Source: Nemertoderma westbladi (taxonomy: Eukaryota; Xenacoelomorpha; Nemertodermatida; Nemertodermatidae). Taken from it: a stretch of 22,599 nt of DNA. The number at the start of each line of letters is the position of its first letter. Position 1 is the stretch's first letter. The stretch spans positions 1 to 22,599 of the forward strand of contig JAUCBJ010008357.1 of the NCBI GenBank assembly GCA_032718475.1. The letters are read 5' to 3'. Positions 8,896 to 18,229 of the stretch are shown here, piece after piece. A program made the translations under genes and the position numbers. Below the pieces are notes generated by a model. That model saw only the letters and a program-made list of their open reading frames with translations. It did no database searches and had not been told where the DNA came from.

Positions 8896-9059
8896 GTGAG
8901 ATTTAACAAAACAAACAATTAATTAATGAACTACTGTTCATAATTATAAAATTTAATTAAATAAAATAGAAAAAAATAAAAGATACATTTCTTCAGGGAA
9001 CACTCAAACAAAGACTTCTGAATTACCGTATATATATTTGTGCTTTTAATCATTTATGT

Positions 9060-9092
9060 GTATCAGTCCATTCGGTCTATTCGGTCTATTCG
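9060..9092. repeat. Short tandem repeat of TATTCGGTC type
   Basis: Three adjacent copies of a 9-bp motif (ATTCGGTCT) near the 3' side of LINE E; possibly the LINE tail or a simple repeat. Confidence 0.6.
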
Positions 9093-9292
9093 GCAACAAT
9101 TTTAATTTTTTTAATTTAATTTTTAATTTCATACACAAACAAACAAAATATAGTTTGGTACACCGTAATTAATGTGCACAAATCGACCACCTAAACTATA
9201 AAATAACAAAAGCACAGACTGAAACAGAAACAAGACAAAATATTGGTAATATGTAAGTGTATTAAACCCTAACCAACAAACTAAGAGAAGAA

Positions 9293-11467
9293 TCATGCAG
9301 TGGCAGCAAAATTTATAATATTATCTAGTTCAAGAGAATCAAAACCGGGAACACTAGCGTTATTTAACCGACAATTAATAAGTTCTTGTAACAAAGGAAC
9401 CCGCCATTCATTACCAACAGGCACATGTGCATAACTCAAACTATTAGCAAACCTTGGGACCAGAGAACGTAAATTATATATGTTACACCGGTTACCAATA
9501 TTTCGTAAATTTGTGCCCGAACGTGTCCTACAATCAAAAACGCACAGTTCAGCCAAAAATCGTATAATACGTTTATTAGATGTGAGTAAAGAGTTAACAA
9601 ATTTAACATAACGAGTTTGCAACATTACGCACGGATGCTTAAAAGGTACCAAATTCTCTACAATAAATCTATGTGTATTGTAAGGTAATCTGAATATTAA
9701 TCTAATATTAATATTCCACGATGTATAAATTCTAGATGTACTGTCTGAAAAAAGGTCCCATAGATTACTCCCAAAAAGACAAGTTGCGTAAATCCGCTGG
9801 ATATCGCACAATAAATAAGGATCAGAAAAATAAAACTCTTGTCTTAGTGCATTTAATTTACCTATTAATTGGCCGCGTTTTTTCAGTACATCAGACACCA
9901 TACTATTGCGAAAATCAAAAACATGCCCCAAATGAACTGCCTCACGAACCCATGGCAAATCGTGACCATTTAAATGTATTCTGGCAGCAGGTTCCCTCCA
10001 ACGCGTCGAGTTGCTGAATGCAATACATTTCGATTTAGACTTCTCTGGAGTTACATTTGTACTGAAAACTAAATCATTATCTTGTGCAAATCTTTCGCAT
10101 AATGAAACCATAAACTGAAGGCCGCACAGAGATGGGCACAGCAAGAAAATATCATCCGCGTATGCTAGTGCACCCAAGAAATAAGTGCCTATCCAGCATC
10201 CTACACCTGCCTCTCGCAGACGCACAAGGAGCGAGTTGAGAAGAATGCAAAACAGAATTGGCGAGGCCACAGATCCCTGTTTTACACCATTCGAAATACC
10301 GAAAGGATACGATAAAGTTTCATTCCAACGGACACAACAGGATTGATTGGAATATATCCACAGTAGGGTACGTAGGAATAACGGAGAGAAACCCTTTTTG
10401 ATCAGTTCCAAGAATAGTTTACACCACTCGACCATATCGAATGCCTTTGTGAGGTCAAGTAGACTCCCATATACTGGTGTATTGTACCTGGAGTAATGAC
10501 CAATCACCTCTGAGGCCACCCACGAGCACTGGCTTGTCCCCGTACCAGACTGAAAACCGAACTGCAGCTCATCCAATGAAAGGCATTCAGATTGTGACAG
10601 CAACATTACCCATTCAAATAGTTTGATTAACAATGATGACAAAGCTATTGCACGGTAGTTACTAGAGACGGCTTGATCACCCAGCTTATCTTTAATTAAA
10701 GGTAATATAACGCAAGTCAGAAGAAATTGAGGTACAAAACCATGAACAAGAAACAAGTTAAATAACCTAACTAATTGCTCTCTAAATTCCGGGCCCGCAT
10801 TGATTAAGCAGTCCGAATCAAATCCAAAGGCTACATCTGTCTTAGAACTTTTAAGTTTATTCATAGCCTCCCAAACTAGCTCTGAAGTTATAAGCGGCAA
10901 TGCATCCCTATCACAACTGTCCAATTTCTCATGAATCTGCTGCCGTAAACCTTCCAAATTTGAGTTATAAGGTTGATTAAACAATGTGGAGTAAATTGAA
11001 GCAAAGCGATCAGCTATTGACTGTGAGTCAACACAGTCATCTATTCTAGAACTAACTACAGGCGACACCCGACGCAGCTTCTTAATCTCCTCGAATATCT
11101 GATGATTGTTTCTCAAACAGGCTTGCAGTAATTTGTCTCGCTGAATGTTATCAGAAGCGCGTTTCAACCGTCGCACAGCATATTTAAACTGAGCCCTTGT
11201 AACTCTACGCATATGAAATAGATGTGCATTTTGAGAAACATTCGGACACCCAGCAGACACCCAGACACTATGCCAAAAGATAGACTCGTCACGGAAAGGT
11301 TTAACATTTTCATTCCATCCTGGGAGCATAGGCCTATCAAATGTACCAGCACCATTCTTAACATTTCTATTAGATAAACAGTCTACTGCACAACTTTCAA
11401 TAACTTGCAATAAATCAAGTGCGTACTTTTCAATATCTAATTTATGATTTACTTCTGCACAAAACAA
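9293..11467 (-). CDS. LINE family E reverse transcriptase, 724-codon open frame
   Basis: A long uninterrupted minus-strand frame encodes a non-LTR reverse transcriptase of CR1/L2/jockey-like type. Visible landmarks: a linker with W-HSVW and Arg-rich segments (about residues 60-105), fingers NYRAIALSSLLIKLFE (270-285), LQFGF (301-305), motif A LLDLTKAFD (336-344), NGVKQGSVASPILF (393-406), the catalytic YADD box (436-439), and a C-terminal thumb and tail (WNINIRLIFRLP, then LQTRYVKFVNSLL). There is no endonuclease domain, so the copy is 5'-truncated or the first ORF has been lost; the annotated start is simply the first permissible codon after a stop. The catalytic residues are intact. The element is intronic and antisense to the DEG/ENaC gene. 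The clade assignment is tentative. Confidence 0.88.
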   Translation of the reverse strand: MFCAEVNHKLDIEKYALDLLQVIESCAVDCLSNRNVKNGAGTFDRPMLPGWNENVKPFRDESIFWHSVWVSAGCPNVSQNAHLFHMRRVTRAQFKYAVRRLKRASDNIQRDKLLQACLRNNHQIFEEIKKLRRVSPVVSSRIDDCVDSQSIADRFASIYSTLFNQPYNSNLEGLRQQIHEKLDSCDRDALPLITSELVWEAMNKLKSSKTDVAFGFDSDCLINAGPEFREQLVRLFNLFLVHGFVPQFLLTCVILPLIKDKLGDQAVSSNYRAIALSSLLIKLFEWVMLLSQSECLSLDELQFGFQSGTGTSQCSWVASEVIGHYSRYNTPVYGSLLDLTKAFDMVEWCKLFLELIKKGFSPLFLRTLLWIYSNQSCCVRWNETLSYPFGISNGVKQGSVASPILFCILLNSLLVRLREAGVGCWIGTYFLGALAYADDIFLLCPSLCGLQFMVSLCERFAQDNDLVFSTNVTPEKSKSKCIAFSNSTRWREPAARIHLNGHDLPWVREAVHLGHVFDFRNSMVSDVLKKRGQLIGKLNALRQEFYFSDPYLLCDIQRIYATCLFGSNLWDLFSDSTSRIYTSWNINIRLIFRLPYNTHRFIVENLVPFKHPCVMLQTRYVKFVNSLLTSNKRIIRFLAELCVFDCRTRSGTNLRNIGNRCNIYNLRSLVPRFANSLSYAHVPVGNEWRVPLLQELINCRLNNASVPGFDSLELDNIINFAATA

Positions 11468-11851
11468 ATTATAACAAATATAACATAATTTGGTGCAATA
11501 TTAAAATAAACAATTAACAAACAGAAAGATTAACAAAGATTGACACCACAAGAAGTTTGAGGCACCAAAAACATTTTAGCAAATCCAGTATCGGACTTCT
11601 GTAATTTATCTTCTTATTCGGATCGATGAACGCATTACACACTAATAGTAATCAGAACAGAATTGATCGGCGGCGTCCGAGTTGTGACCTATTATGGCGA
11701 TATGATAAAGCCAGACAATTAAGTTATTGTAATTCATGTTGGAGTTTATTGAACACAAGTAATATATGAAATATGACCTGTGCTTGGTCTAGATTCATTT
11801 CTATTTAATAGTTTTTTTTTATATGTAATCAACAACCATCGTGTTCTATAG
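11468..11851. other. Intron sequence between LINE E and DEG/ENaC exon c
   Basis: AT-rich. The part next to 11468 may be a residue of the LINE E 5' side. No endonuclease motifs are visible. It ends in a TTTTTTTT-containing tract and the acceptor TATAG at 11847-11851. Confidence 0.45.
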
Positions 11852-12015
11852 GACTTCAGCTGACCCTATACGTTGATATTGAAAACGATATTGGCTTGTT
11901 AAATCCAGAATCTGGGATTCGTATATCAGTAGATCATAAAATGGCGAAGCCCTCACCTCAGACAAAAGGTGTTAATGGTCCAGTTGGAATGAAAACATCT
12001 ATAGGAGTCGTTAAG
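11852..12015 (+). CDS. DEG/ENaC channel, exon c
   Basis: A 164-nt exon, entering in phase 1 and leaving in phase 0 before GTAAAC. It encodes (G)LQLTLYVDIEND, then GIRISVDHK and GPVGMKTSIGVVK. This corresponds to the DEG/ENaC palm/ball region: GLxLxLfve..., the G(V/I)RxxVH-like strand, and the P-G-x-x-T-S-I strand close to the acidic-pocket region. The substitution of D for H-P after the V strand and the plain MKTSIG are normal variation for divergent members. LINE E fills most of the preceding intron. Confidence 0.85.
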
Positions 12016-12667
12016 GTAAACATTTAATTTATCAATCAATGTTTTTATTGTCTTCAACAGTGTAAAATAATATTTTATGAATTTTTCACTTATTCACGTT
12101 AATCGACCCTCTCCTCTCCTGTGGTTGTCACAAACAAACCTCTATCCATAAGATCAGTGCACACTCAGCAATCTCCAACCACTCCAGAGCACAGCAATCA
12201 CAATCATTATTTTCATTTCGCTTGACAATCAAGCCGCTTTCTTTTTTACAATCAAGAGTATTGAAGGTGAATTCTGCCACCAGCTACCCCTACAGGAATA
12301 TCTCCAATGGTGCCTGTGTGGTTCGCTCTTGGAAGTGGCAGCGTGTTCTAGTCTCACTGTTCCTTTTTGTTGTTCTTTAGGTACTTTTGGATGCTTCTTT
12401 GGAGTTGTTTTTGGGGATTTCTAATAACTACATTTATCACCACTTTTATGTTCTCCAAGAAGTTTGCTAACGTATGCACAGATTTTTCACTATTTTACTA
12501 TTTTTACTAACAGCTAGAATAATTAAAATTATCAATATTATGCTGCTTCGAGCCTTTACATTGGAGTTAAATTGCTATACATTTAGTGTATTATCAGAAT
12601 GAGTATAAAATTTTATATAAATAGAAGTATTACAATTGTTAATATTTTTCCATATATTACGTCACAG
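12016..12667. other. DEG/ENaC intron, no feature recognised
   Basis: About 650 bp of AT-rich DNA. I see no LINE, array or coding signal. It terminates in ACGTCACAG, the acceptor of the next exon. Confidence 0.5.
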
Positions 12668-12802
12668 GCAGTTGTAGAGCGAGAAAAATATCCTTATGCT
12701 GCGAGTATGAGAGAACCATGTGTAGCTGACTGGGATGCTATTGAACTGCCGCTACCGGGATTAAAAGAACCTCTCAAAAAGGCTTTTGTCTACAGAAAAC
12801 AT
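12668..12802 (+). CDS. DEG/ENaC channel, exon d
   Basis: An exon of 45 codons, phase 0 on both sides, after CACAG and before GTAAGT. It reads AVVEREKYPYAASMREPC, followed by PLPGLKEPLKKAFVYRKH. The pattern V-x-R-x-x-x-P-Y-x...C is the DEG/ENaC segment leading into the cysteine-rich thumb; the helical-looking end with its Y joins the C-x-x-x-C of the next exon. A LINE sits 14 bp downstream in the intron, and its target-site duplication begins inside the splice donor (12805). Confidence 0.82.
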
Positions 12803-12804
12803 GT

Positions 12805-12816
12805 AAGTAATATATA
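12805..12816. repeat. Target-site duplication of LINE C (left copy)
   Basis: AAGTAATATATA, repeated exactly at 14077-14088. This copy overlaps the donor GTAAGT of DEG/ENaC exon d (intron starts at 12803). Confidence 0.85.
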
Positions 12817-14076
12817 CTACTACTAGGTCGAGCGAACTCGGACAGTGGAAATGAGATCCTTCCAGGCTTCCCGATTCTCCATAGTAGTCGCAATTTCGTT
12901 TCTCCTAAGTTCAGTATCCCTTTCAAGTTGATCTATATATGTTATGGCCAGTCGTCCATGACTACGCTTTCCTTGAGTTGGTTGCCAGAGAAGTAGATCT
13001 GGTATGACCTCGTCTTTACTTTGCCAGCAGTGCCCACTGAATCTAAATCTGCGTTCACGGAGGGTGGTTGATACAGGTGGTATTGTACCATAAAGCTCGG
13101 CGTTTGTCATGTGTTGTCTCCAGCTGATGTTTAGGGCTGCCCTTAGTAGTCTTGTGTAGCAACCATGAATTCGTTGTTCAAGTGATTTAGTCAGTGTCCA
13201 GGTCTCACCCCCATATAAAAATACACTTTCCACTGTGACTCGAAAGAACTTAGTCTTCAGGTGCCTGGAGAGATCTGATTTCCAGATGGTATCCATTTTT
13301 GATAGAGCTACCCAAGCCTTTGCTTTTCTAACTTCTATGTCCTTTTTGCTACTCTCTATCCATGATCCAAGGTACTGGAAGTCATCGACCTTCCTTAGTT
13401 GATTATTATCAATGGTTGTCAAGTTTCCATCAACATTAAAGGTCATGAATTCGGTCTTTGTAGCATTTATATACAATCCAACCTCCTTAGCAGCCCTCTC
13501 CACTTTATTTAGTAGAAGCTGTGCATCTGCTAGGGTATTAGAGAGCAGGGCGATGTCATCCGCAAAGTCGGTGTCTGTGACTGTAGTTGCCGGATATCTA
13601 CTACTTCTGCGTTCTTGAAGTGTGAATCCCAGATCTTCACCCTTTGTGGCCGTCCTCATTGCGTAATCCAGCACAATTACAAATATTAATGGTGCTAATG
13701 TGTCACCTTGCAGTATGCCAGCCAGGATTGAGAAAAACTCAGTTTCACCATCTGGTGAGAGTACCTGCACTTCTCTGTCACAATATAACAATCCAATGCC
13801 AGCAACAATTACTTCTGGTATTCCATAAGCTCTTAGGATTTCAAGCATTTTACCTCTTTGGATGGAGTCGAATGTCTTCTTGAAGTCCACAAAAGTCATG
13901 ACTGTGGGGAGATTCTTTGACTTAATTCCTTCAATCAGTCTCCGTAGTGCAAGTATCTGAGCTATTGTTGATCTACTTGGTCGAAATCCGTTTTGGCTCT
14001 TACGCAGTAGTTTCTCTATGTGAGGCCTAATCCTATATAAAATCATTTTATTGTATATTTTGGCAGCTACCACAAG
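12817..14076 (-). mobile_element. LINE family C insertion, 5'-truncated, flanked by a 12-bp target-site duplication
   Basis: The insertion runs from 14076 (truncated 5' end, inside the RT fingers) to 12817, where the 3' end carries a small (TAG)n tail. Identical 12-bp flanks AAGTAATATATA at 12805-12816 and 14077-14088 show that it arrived by target-primed reverse transcription, and the perfect match suggests a fairly recent event. It lies in the intron after exon d, in antisense orientation. Confidence 0.9.
12823..14073 (-). CDS. LINE family C reverse transcriptase, 416 codons, N-terminally truncated
   Basis: An open frame on the minus strand covers the RT from just inside the fingers. It contains AKIYNKMILYRI (residues 4-15), SQNGFRPSRST (26-36), motif A FVDFKKTFDS (61-70), GILQGDTLAPLIF (119-131), FADD (170-173), YLGSWIESSKKD, KAKAWVAL and the C-terminal LYGGETWTLT and RFRFSGHCW (Cys-His) region, ending in VRVRST. 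It has the architecture of the LINE A enzyme (VLQGDTLAP, FADD, LGSWI) and so is a relative, but clearly another family. The endonuclease is missing through 5' truncation, so this copy cannot move on its own. No stops or frameshifts are present, in keeping with a young insertion. The annotated start is the truncation point, not a true initiator. Confidence 0.88.
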   Translation of the reverse strand: MVAAKIYNKMILYRIRPHIEKLLRKSQNGFRPSRSTIAQILALRRLIEGIKSKNLPTVMTFVDFKKTFDSIQRGKMLEILRAYGIPEVIVAGIGLLYCDREVQVLSPDGETEFFSILAGILQGDTLAPLIFVIVLDYAMRTATKGEDLGFTLQERRSSRYPATTVTDTDFADDIALLSNTLADAQLLLNKVERAAKEVGLYINATKTEFMTFNVDGNLTTIDNNQLRKVDDFQYLGSWIESSKKDIEVRKAKAWVALSKMDTIWKSDLSRHLKTKFFRVTVESVFLYGGETWTLTKSLEQRIHGCYTRLLRAALNISWRQHMTNAELYGTIPPVSTTLRERRFRFSGHCWQSKDEVIPDLLLWQPTQGKRSHGRLAITYIDQLERDTELRRNEIATTMENREAWKDLISTVRVRST

Positions 14077-14088
14077 AAGTAATATATA
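14077..14088. repeat. Target-site duplication of LINE C (right copy)
   Basis: AAGTAATATATA, identical to 12805-12816, marks the 5' junction of the LINE C insertion. Confidence 0.85.
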
Positions 14089-14300
14089 TTACTATCAATA
14101 ATTACCGTTTGCAACCATTGCGTCTGTATAACACATATATTTTGTATAATAATGTTTTTGAGTATAAATCAAAACCATCACAAGCGTGAGTATTGTTGTC
14201 CTTGTCTCTGGATTAACTGTATGTATTACCGGTAACACTTATATATGTATAACCCTTCGCCCTATGTGACCTTGGTTCTTTGCCACCCGTTGCCTTTTCA

Positions 14301-15379
14301 GTGTAACCCTTGGCTCTGTGTAACCCTTGGCTCAGTGTAACCCTTGGCTATGTGTTACCCTAGGCTCTGTGTAACCCTTGGCTCTGTGTAACCCTTGGCT
14401 CAGTGTAACCCTTGGCTCTGTGTAACCCTTGGCTCTGTGTAACCCTTGGCTCTGTGTAACCCTTGGCTCTGTGTAACCCTTGAGTCCGTGTAACCCTTGG
14501 CTCTGTGTAACCCTTGACTCAGTGTAACCCTTGGCTCAGTGTAACCCTTGGCTCTGTGTAACCCTTGACTCAGTGTAACCCTTGGCTCAGTGTAACCCTT
14601 GGCTCTGTGTAACCCTTAGCTCTGTGTAACCCTTGGCTCAGTGTAACACTTGGCTCTGTGTAACCCTTGGCTCTGTGTAACCCTTGAGTCCGTGTAACCC
14701 TTGGCTCTGTGTAACCCTTGACTCAGTGTAACCCTTGGCTCAGTGTAACCCTTGGCTCTGTGTAACCCTTGACTCAGTGTAACCCTTGGCTCAGTGTAAC
14801 CCTTGGCTCTGTGTAACCCTTAGCTCTGTGTAACCCTTGGCTCTGTGTAACCCTTGACTCAGTGTAACCCTTGGCTCAGTGTAACCCTTGGCTCTGTGTA
14901 ACCCTTGACTCAGTGTAACCCTTGGCTCAGTGTAACCCTTGGCTCTGTGTAACCCTTAGCTCTGTGTAACCCTTGGCTCAGTGTAACCCTTGGGTCTGTG
15001 TAACCCTTGGCTCTGTGTAACCCTTGACTCAGTGTTACCCTAGGCTCTGTGTAACCCTTGGCTCTGTGTAACCCTTGGCTCTGTGTAACCCTTGAGTCCG
15101 TGTAACCCTTGACTCAGTGTAACCCTTGGCTCAGTGTAACCCTTGGCTCTGTGTAACCCTTAGCTCTGTGTAACCCTTGTCTCAGTGTAACCCTTGACTC
15201 TGTGTAACCCTTGGCTTTGTGTAACCCTTGAGTCCGTGTAACCCTTGGCTCTGTGTAACCCTTGACTCAGTGTAACCCTTGGCTTAGTGTAACCCTTGGC
15301 TCTGTGTAACCCTTAGCTCTGTGTAACCCTTGGCTCAGTGTAACACTTGGCTCTGTGTAACCCTTGGCTCTGTGTAACC
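14301..15379. repeat. 17-bp minisatellite with higher-order structure (TAACCC-containing)
   Basis: About 63 head-to-tail copies of a 17-bp unit, GTGTAACCCTTGGCTCT. The last six bases vary among a few states (GGCTCT, GGCTCA, GACTCA, GAGTCC, AGCTCT). These states recur in the same order, so blocks of roughly 8-12 units are themselves repeated; rarer variants (GTGTAACACTT, GTGTTACCCTA) recur at matching places. The array starts after a degenerate lead-in (14250-14300) and stops about 42 bp before the DEG/ENaC exon e acceptor. It is intronic. Confidence 0.96.
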
Positions 15380-15421
15380 ATATCGTGGTTTAAAAATTAC
15401 CTTTTTCCTATTATTTGCCAG

Positions 15422-15618
15422 GTTTGCGCGGAATTATGTCTCTCGGCCTGGATTCGCCACGAGTGTTCCTGCGCGACATCCTACCTCGCCCTCGACAAAG
15501 TTCAACAAATCAGTATGTGTTCTGTCTCAAATAAAACTCAGCGTTACTGCAGAGCCAGAGTATTTCAGGACTTCCTGATGGATCGAACTCTTAATTGCGG
15601 CTGCAATACTTCATGTTT
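15422..15618 (+). CDS. DEG/ENaC channel, exon e (cysteine-rich thumb)
   Basis: A 197-nt exon, phase 0 entering after TTGCCAG and phase 2 leaving at a GTTAGT donor. It encodes VCAELCLSAWIRHECSC, then SMCSVSNKTQRYC and NCGCNTSCL. This is the DEG/ENaC cysteine ladder C..C......C.C....C.....C....C.C..C that staples the thumb with disulphides; nine cysteines are visible. Sequons NKT and NTS fit an extracellular position. The frame stays open a little past the donor, which explains why it could be taken for an independent ORF. The phase-2 exit suits the next exon (TT plus A), keeping the spacing from the last Cys to WPS close to the family norm. Confidence 0.85.
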
Positions 15619-15935
15619 GTTAGTAATCAACTAAACAGCACAATGAACGGGCATGTAGTAACTACTGTTCTCTCGTTGGAGCGTGGGTTGGTTGGGGAAG
15701 AGAGTTGCGGTTAAATTTATTTTTCACCTCTGAAATTAACCGAGACATAAATATTCTTTAAAAAATTGAAACATTTCTCTTTCAGTTTCAATAATTTCAA
15801 GATGTCTCTCTTTATAGCGCTTTCTCAACTTTATAGACACAATTCTGCATTACATGGCGATTGAGCGAAGAGTTAAGTCTACCGTTACACCTGGTGTATT
15901 TCTTTAATTTTCATACATAATATTGCTGCTCTGTG
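15619..15935. other. Intron sequence, no feature recognised
   Basis: Just over 300 bp of intronic DNA between the thumb exon and the 68-bp repeats. No coding, repeat or structural signal was noticed. Confidence 0.5.
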
Positions 15936-16205
15936 GGGCGAGCCACGAAAGTAAGCGAGCTTAGCATACAGGTACCACTAACTCAATCGGTGTGTCTGTT
16001 GGGGGGCGAGCCACGAAAGTAAGCGAGCTTAGCAAACAGGTACCACTAACTCAATCGGTGTGTCTGTTGGGGGGCGAGCGACGAAAGTAAGCGAGCTTAG
16101 CATACAGGTACCACTAACTCAATCGGTGTGTCTGTTGGGGGGCGAGCCACGAAAGTAAGCGAGCTTAGCAAACAGGTACCACTAACTCAATCGGTGTGTC
16201 GGTTG
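15936..16205. repeat. Four tandem copies of a 68-bp unit (two dimers)
   Basis: The core GCGAGCCACGAAAG recurs at 15938, 16006, 16074 (as GCGAGCGACG) and 16142, giving a period of exactly 68 bp. Units 1 and 3 carry CATACAGG and units 2 and 4 CAAACAGG, so the array looks like a duplicated 136-bp dimer. Copies are otherwise almost identical. GC content is higher than in the surroundings. It is intronic. Confidence 0.95.
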
Positions 16206-17136
16206 TTCTGTTGTGTTCAATTTTAAACGTTAATAACTCAGCCAAATATCGATGAAATCTATCCAAGTTTAATTTCCGTGTGGCCTTCGAGAGGCTAAGA
16301 TAATAGCAGTTAATTAGTTAATTAAGTTGATTAGGGTAAAAACAGCATTTTCAAGCATGTCTTTTAATGGAAATTAATTATTTTATAGTATAAGATATAA
16401 ATAATTATACTTAAAAGTTATACAGCTGTAATCCCCATACCCCATTCCATTATAGTTTTTAATTAGTTCAAGTGATTTGCTTTAAGAAATGTGTTTTTAA
16501 TTGATCTAAACGTAAATAAGTCATCAAAATGCCCTCGTCACTCTACCTCCCTCGCCTCATTCCTTGGCATACTAGCTATTGCCTATTAGATGTAACCAGT
16601 CCGTCCAATCCTCTCTTGGAACCAGTCCAATCAGGACTTTCCTCTCTTCTTTGATTTATTCTTATTAGCAGTTTGGTTAAATTTCTTATTTATTTATTTA
16701 AATTTCTTAAGTACCGATTTTGGGATAGAATTGCTCAATTTTAATCTGTATCCGATAACTGAGCCTCGTCCTGCGCGAAGGCCCCACGTACGTGTCATAT
16801 CTGAACACAATATTGGTAACATTTCATCAAACAGCACTATTTATCTCAATATTTCAATACTCAGGGGAAGTGTCCCGTAGCAAGAACTTATATGACAAGG
16901 CTATTTGTAACGGAATTAGGCCATGCAATGAATTCCTTAATTTTCTGGAGAGGATGTGTATTGTATACAGCAGTAATAGGAAGTTGGTGGTTGGACTAAA
17001 TAAATATTAAAAATATACCGCTACTAAATATATTTTAAAATCAAATGCCAAAAGTACATTTAAGGCGAAAAGTAAATTTATTTGAATATAATAATTCAAC
17101 AGAGTACGAGTACGCGATACACACTCTTATAGTGCC
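16206..17136. other. Intron sequence, no confident feature
   Basis: AT-rich sequence with CT-rich patches near 16540-16640. A 72-codon frame at 16792-17010 shows no family motifs and is judged accidental. No repeat array is present. Confidence 0.45.
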
Positions 17137-17304
17137 AGAGCAAGAATGCTTCAAACTTTTACCTCCCGAATTGTAATTCCTACGAAACTAATAATTTATT
17201 TTTTTATCGGTATTAAGAATTGGAACGCTCTGCCTAATGAAATACAAAACCTAGATAATAAACATTCTTTTAAATCCGCAGTTAAATCTCCACTTCGTGT
17301 TTAG
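17137..17304 (+). mobile_element. LINE 3'-end fragment (RT C-terminus)
   Basis: The plus-strand frame reads RARMLQTFTSRIVIPTK..., then IGIKNWNALPNEIQNLDNKH and FKSAVKSPLRV, ending at TAG (17302-17304). The block ..WN.LP.EI......FK..L+..L is the standard C-terminus of many CR1/L2/jockey-like reverse transcriptases. It is a short 5'-truncated scrap, and the only LINE piece in these introns that points the same way as the channel gene. Confidence 0.78.
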
Positions 17305-18229
17305 TGTAAAAATATGTACAATAGTGCTACAGTAAGTTATTAGTTTATTAATAATTGAAGTAGAAGCTTGAGTAACCAATAATTACGAATTATATTTATT
17401 ATTTATCAAGCACGTTAAGTAAAAATCCTTACCGGTAGGTGTGTAAGTACCAAAGTATGTAAAAAACTAAAAAGCAGCAAGACCTAGACGTTGCATGCAA
17501 TCAGTGATCAGCTGACAGCAGCCAGCTGATCGGTAGGTTTCGCACCGCAATTGAAGGCATTCTCAGGAGGTCAAGCCGGAAACGTAGAGAGAAATTCACA
17601 AAGGCATACAGACGCCAGTAAATATCTCAAAGTAATTGCTAGACACCCATTGCGGCCAGTCTTGCAAAAGCTTGAAATATATTACAATCAAACACGCAAG
17701 CCCTTTATCAACAAGCAGAATCGTGATTGGCGCAAGTTTGTGGTGCTGCTTCCCAGTGGTTAGTTACCTACCTTTCAGACCTATCTCTTCATTTCAATAC
17801 ACGTTCCGTCTCCCTTTTTGAATTTCTCTCTTACTTAACGTTCTTGATAAATAAATAAGTATAATTCGTGATTTATTAATACTGTAAAAATGTACACAAT
17901 TATAACTGTATATGTTTTATAAATTGTACTGTACAGTTACAGATACTTTAATGTTGAGTCAGGCAATGCCACGCTCTCGGTAAAGTTGTACAGAGCGTTT
18001 TATATTGTAATTGTGTAATATTGTATTTGTAACCAAGTAATATAAAAGACCCACTAGAAATATATGGCAAAGCTTTGTATTCCTATATGTTATGTTGGAC
18101 AATACCTATATACCGGTACATTGTTTGGTGTATTTGTTATTGTTTTTACATATGATATATCTATCTATCTAATATTTAAAGATTACATAATATTTTAAAA
18201 TCTTTCCAAATTGTTTTGATATGTTGCAG
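17305..18229. other. Intron sequence with a small perfect hairpin
   Basis: AT-rich. A perfect inverted repeat, GATCAGCTG (17506-17514) and CAGCTGATC (17523-17531) around an 8-nt loop, stands out. A 70-codon open frame (17551-17763) downstream of it has no recognisable motif. The stretch ends in the acceptor TGTTGCAG (18222-18229). Confidence 0.5.
17506..17531. repeat. Perfect 9-bp inverted repeat (CAGCTG-containing)
   Basis: GATCAGCTG, loop ACAGCAGC, CAGCTGATC. It could be a small hairpin or paired E-box-like sites; no function can be assigned. Confidence 0.7.

Noticed and set aside
9736-10017. 93-codon plus-strand frame
   Set aside because: Shadow of the LINE E reverse transcriptase; no motif.
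13412-13883. Two plus-strand frames of 68 and 79 codons
   Set aside because: Antisense shadows of LINE C.
14301-15379. Interstitial telomere
   Set aside because: The repeat contains TAACCC, but the period is 17 bp with other bases, so it is a minisatellite and not (TTAGGG)n.
16792-17010. 72-codon plus-strand frame
   Set aside because: No family resemblance; AT-rich intron.
17551-17821. 70- and 61-codon plus-strand frames
   Set aside because: No recognisable motif, overlapping frames, no phase match to the DEG/ENaC exons, and not needed for family spacing.
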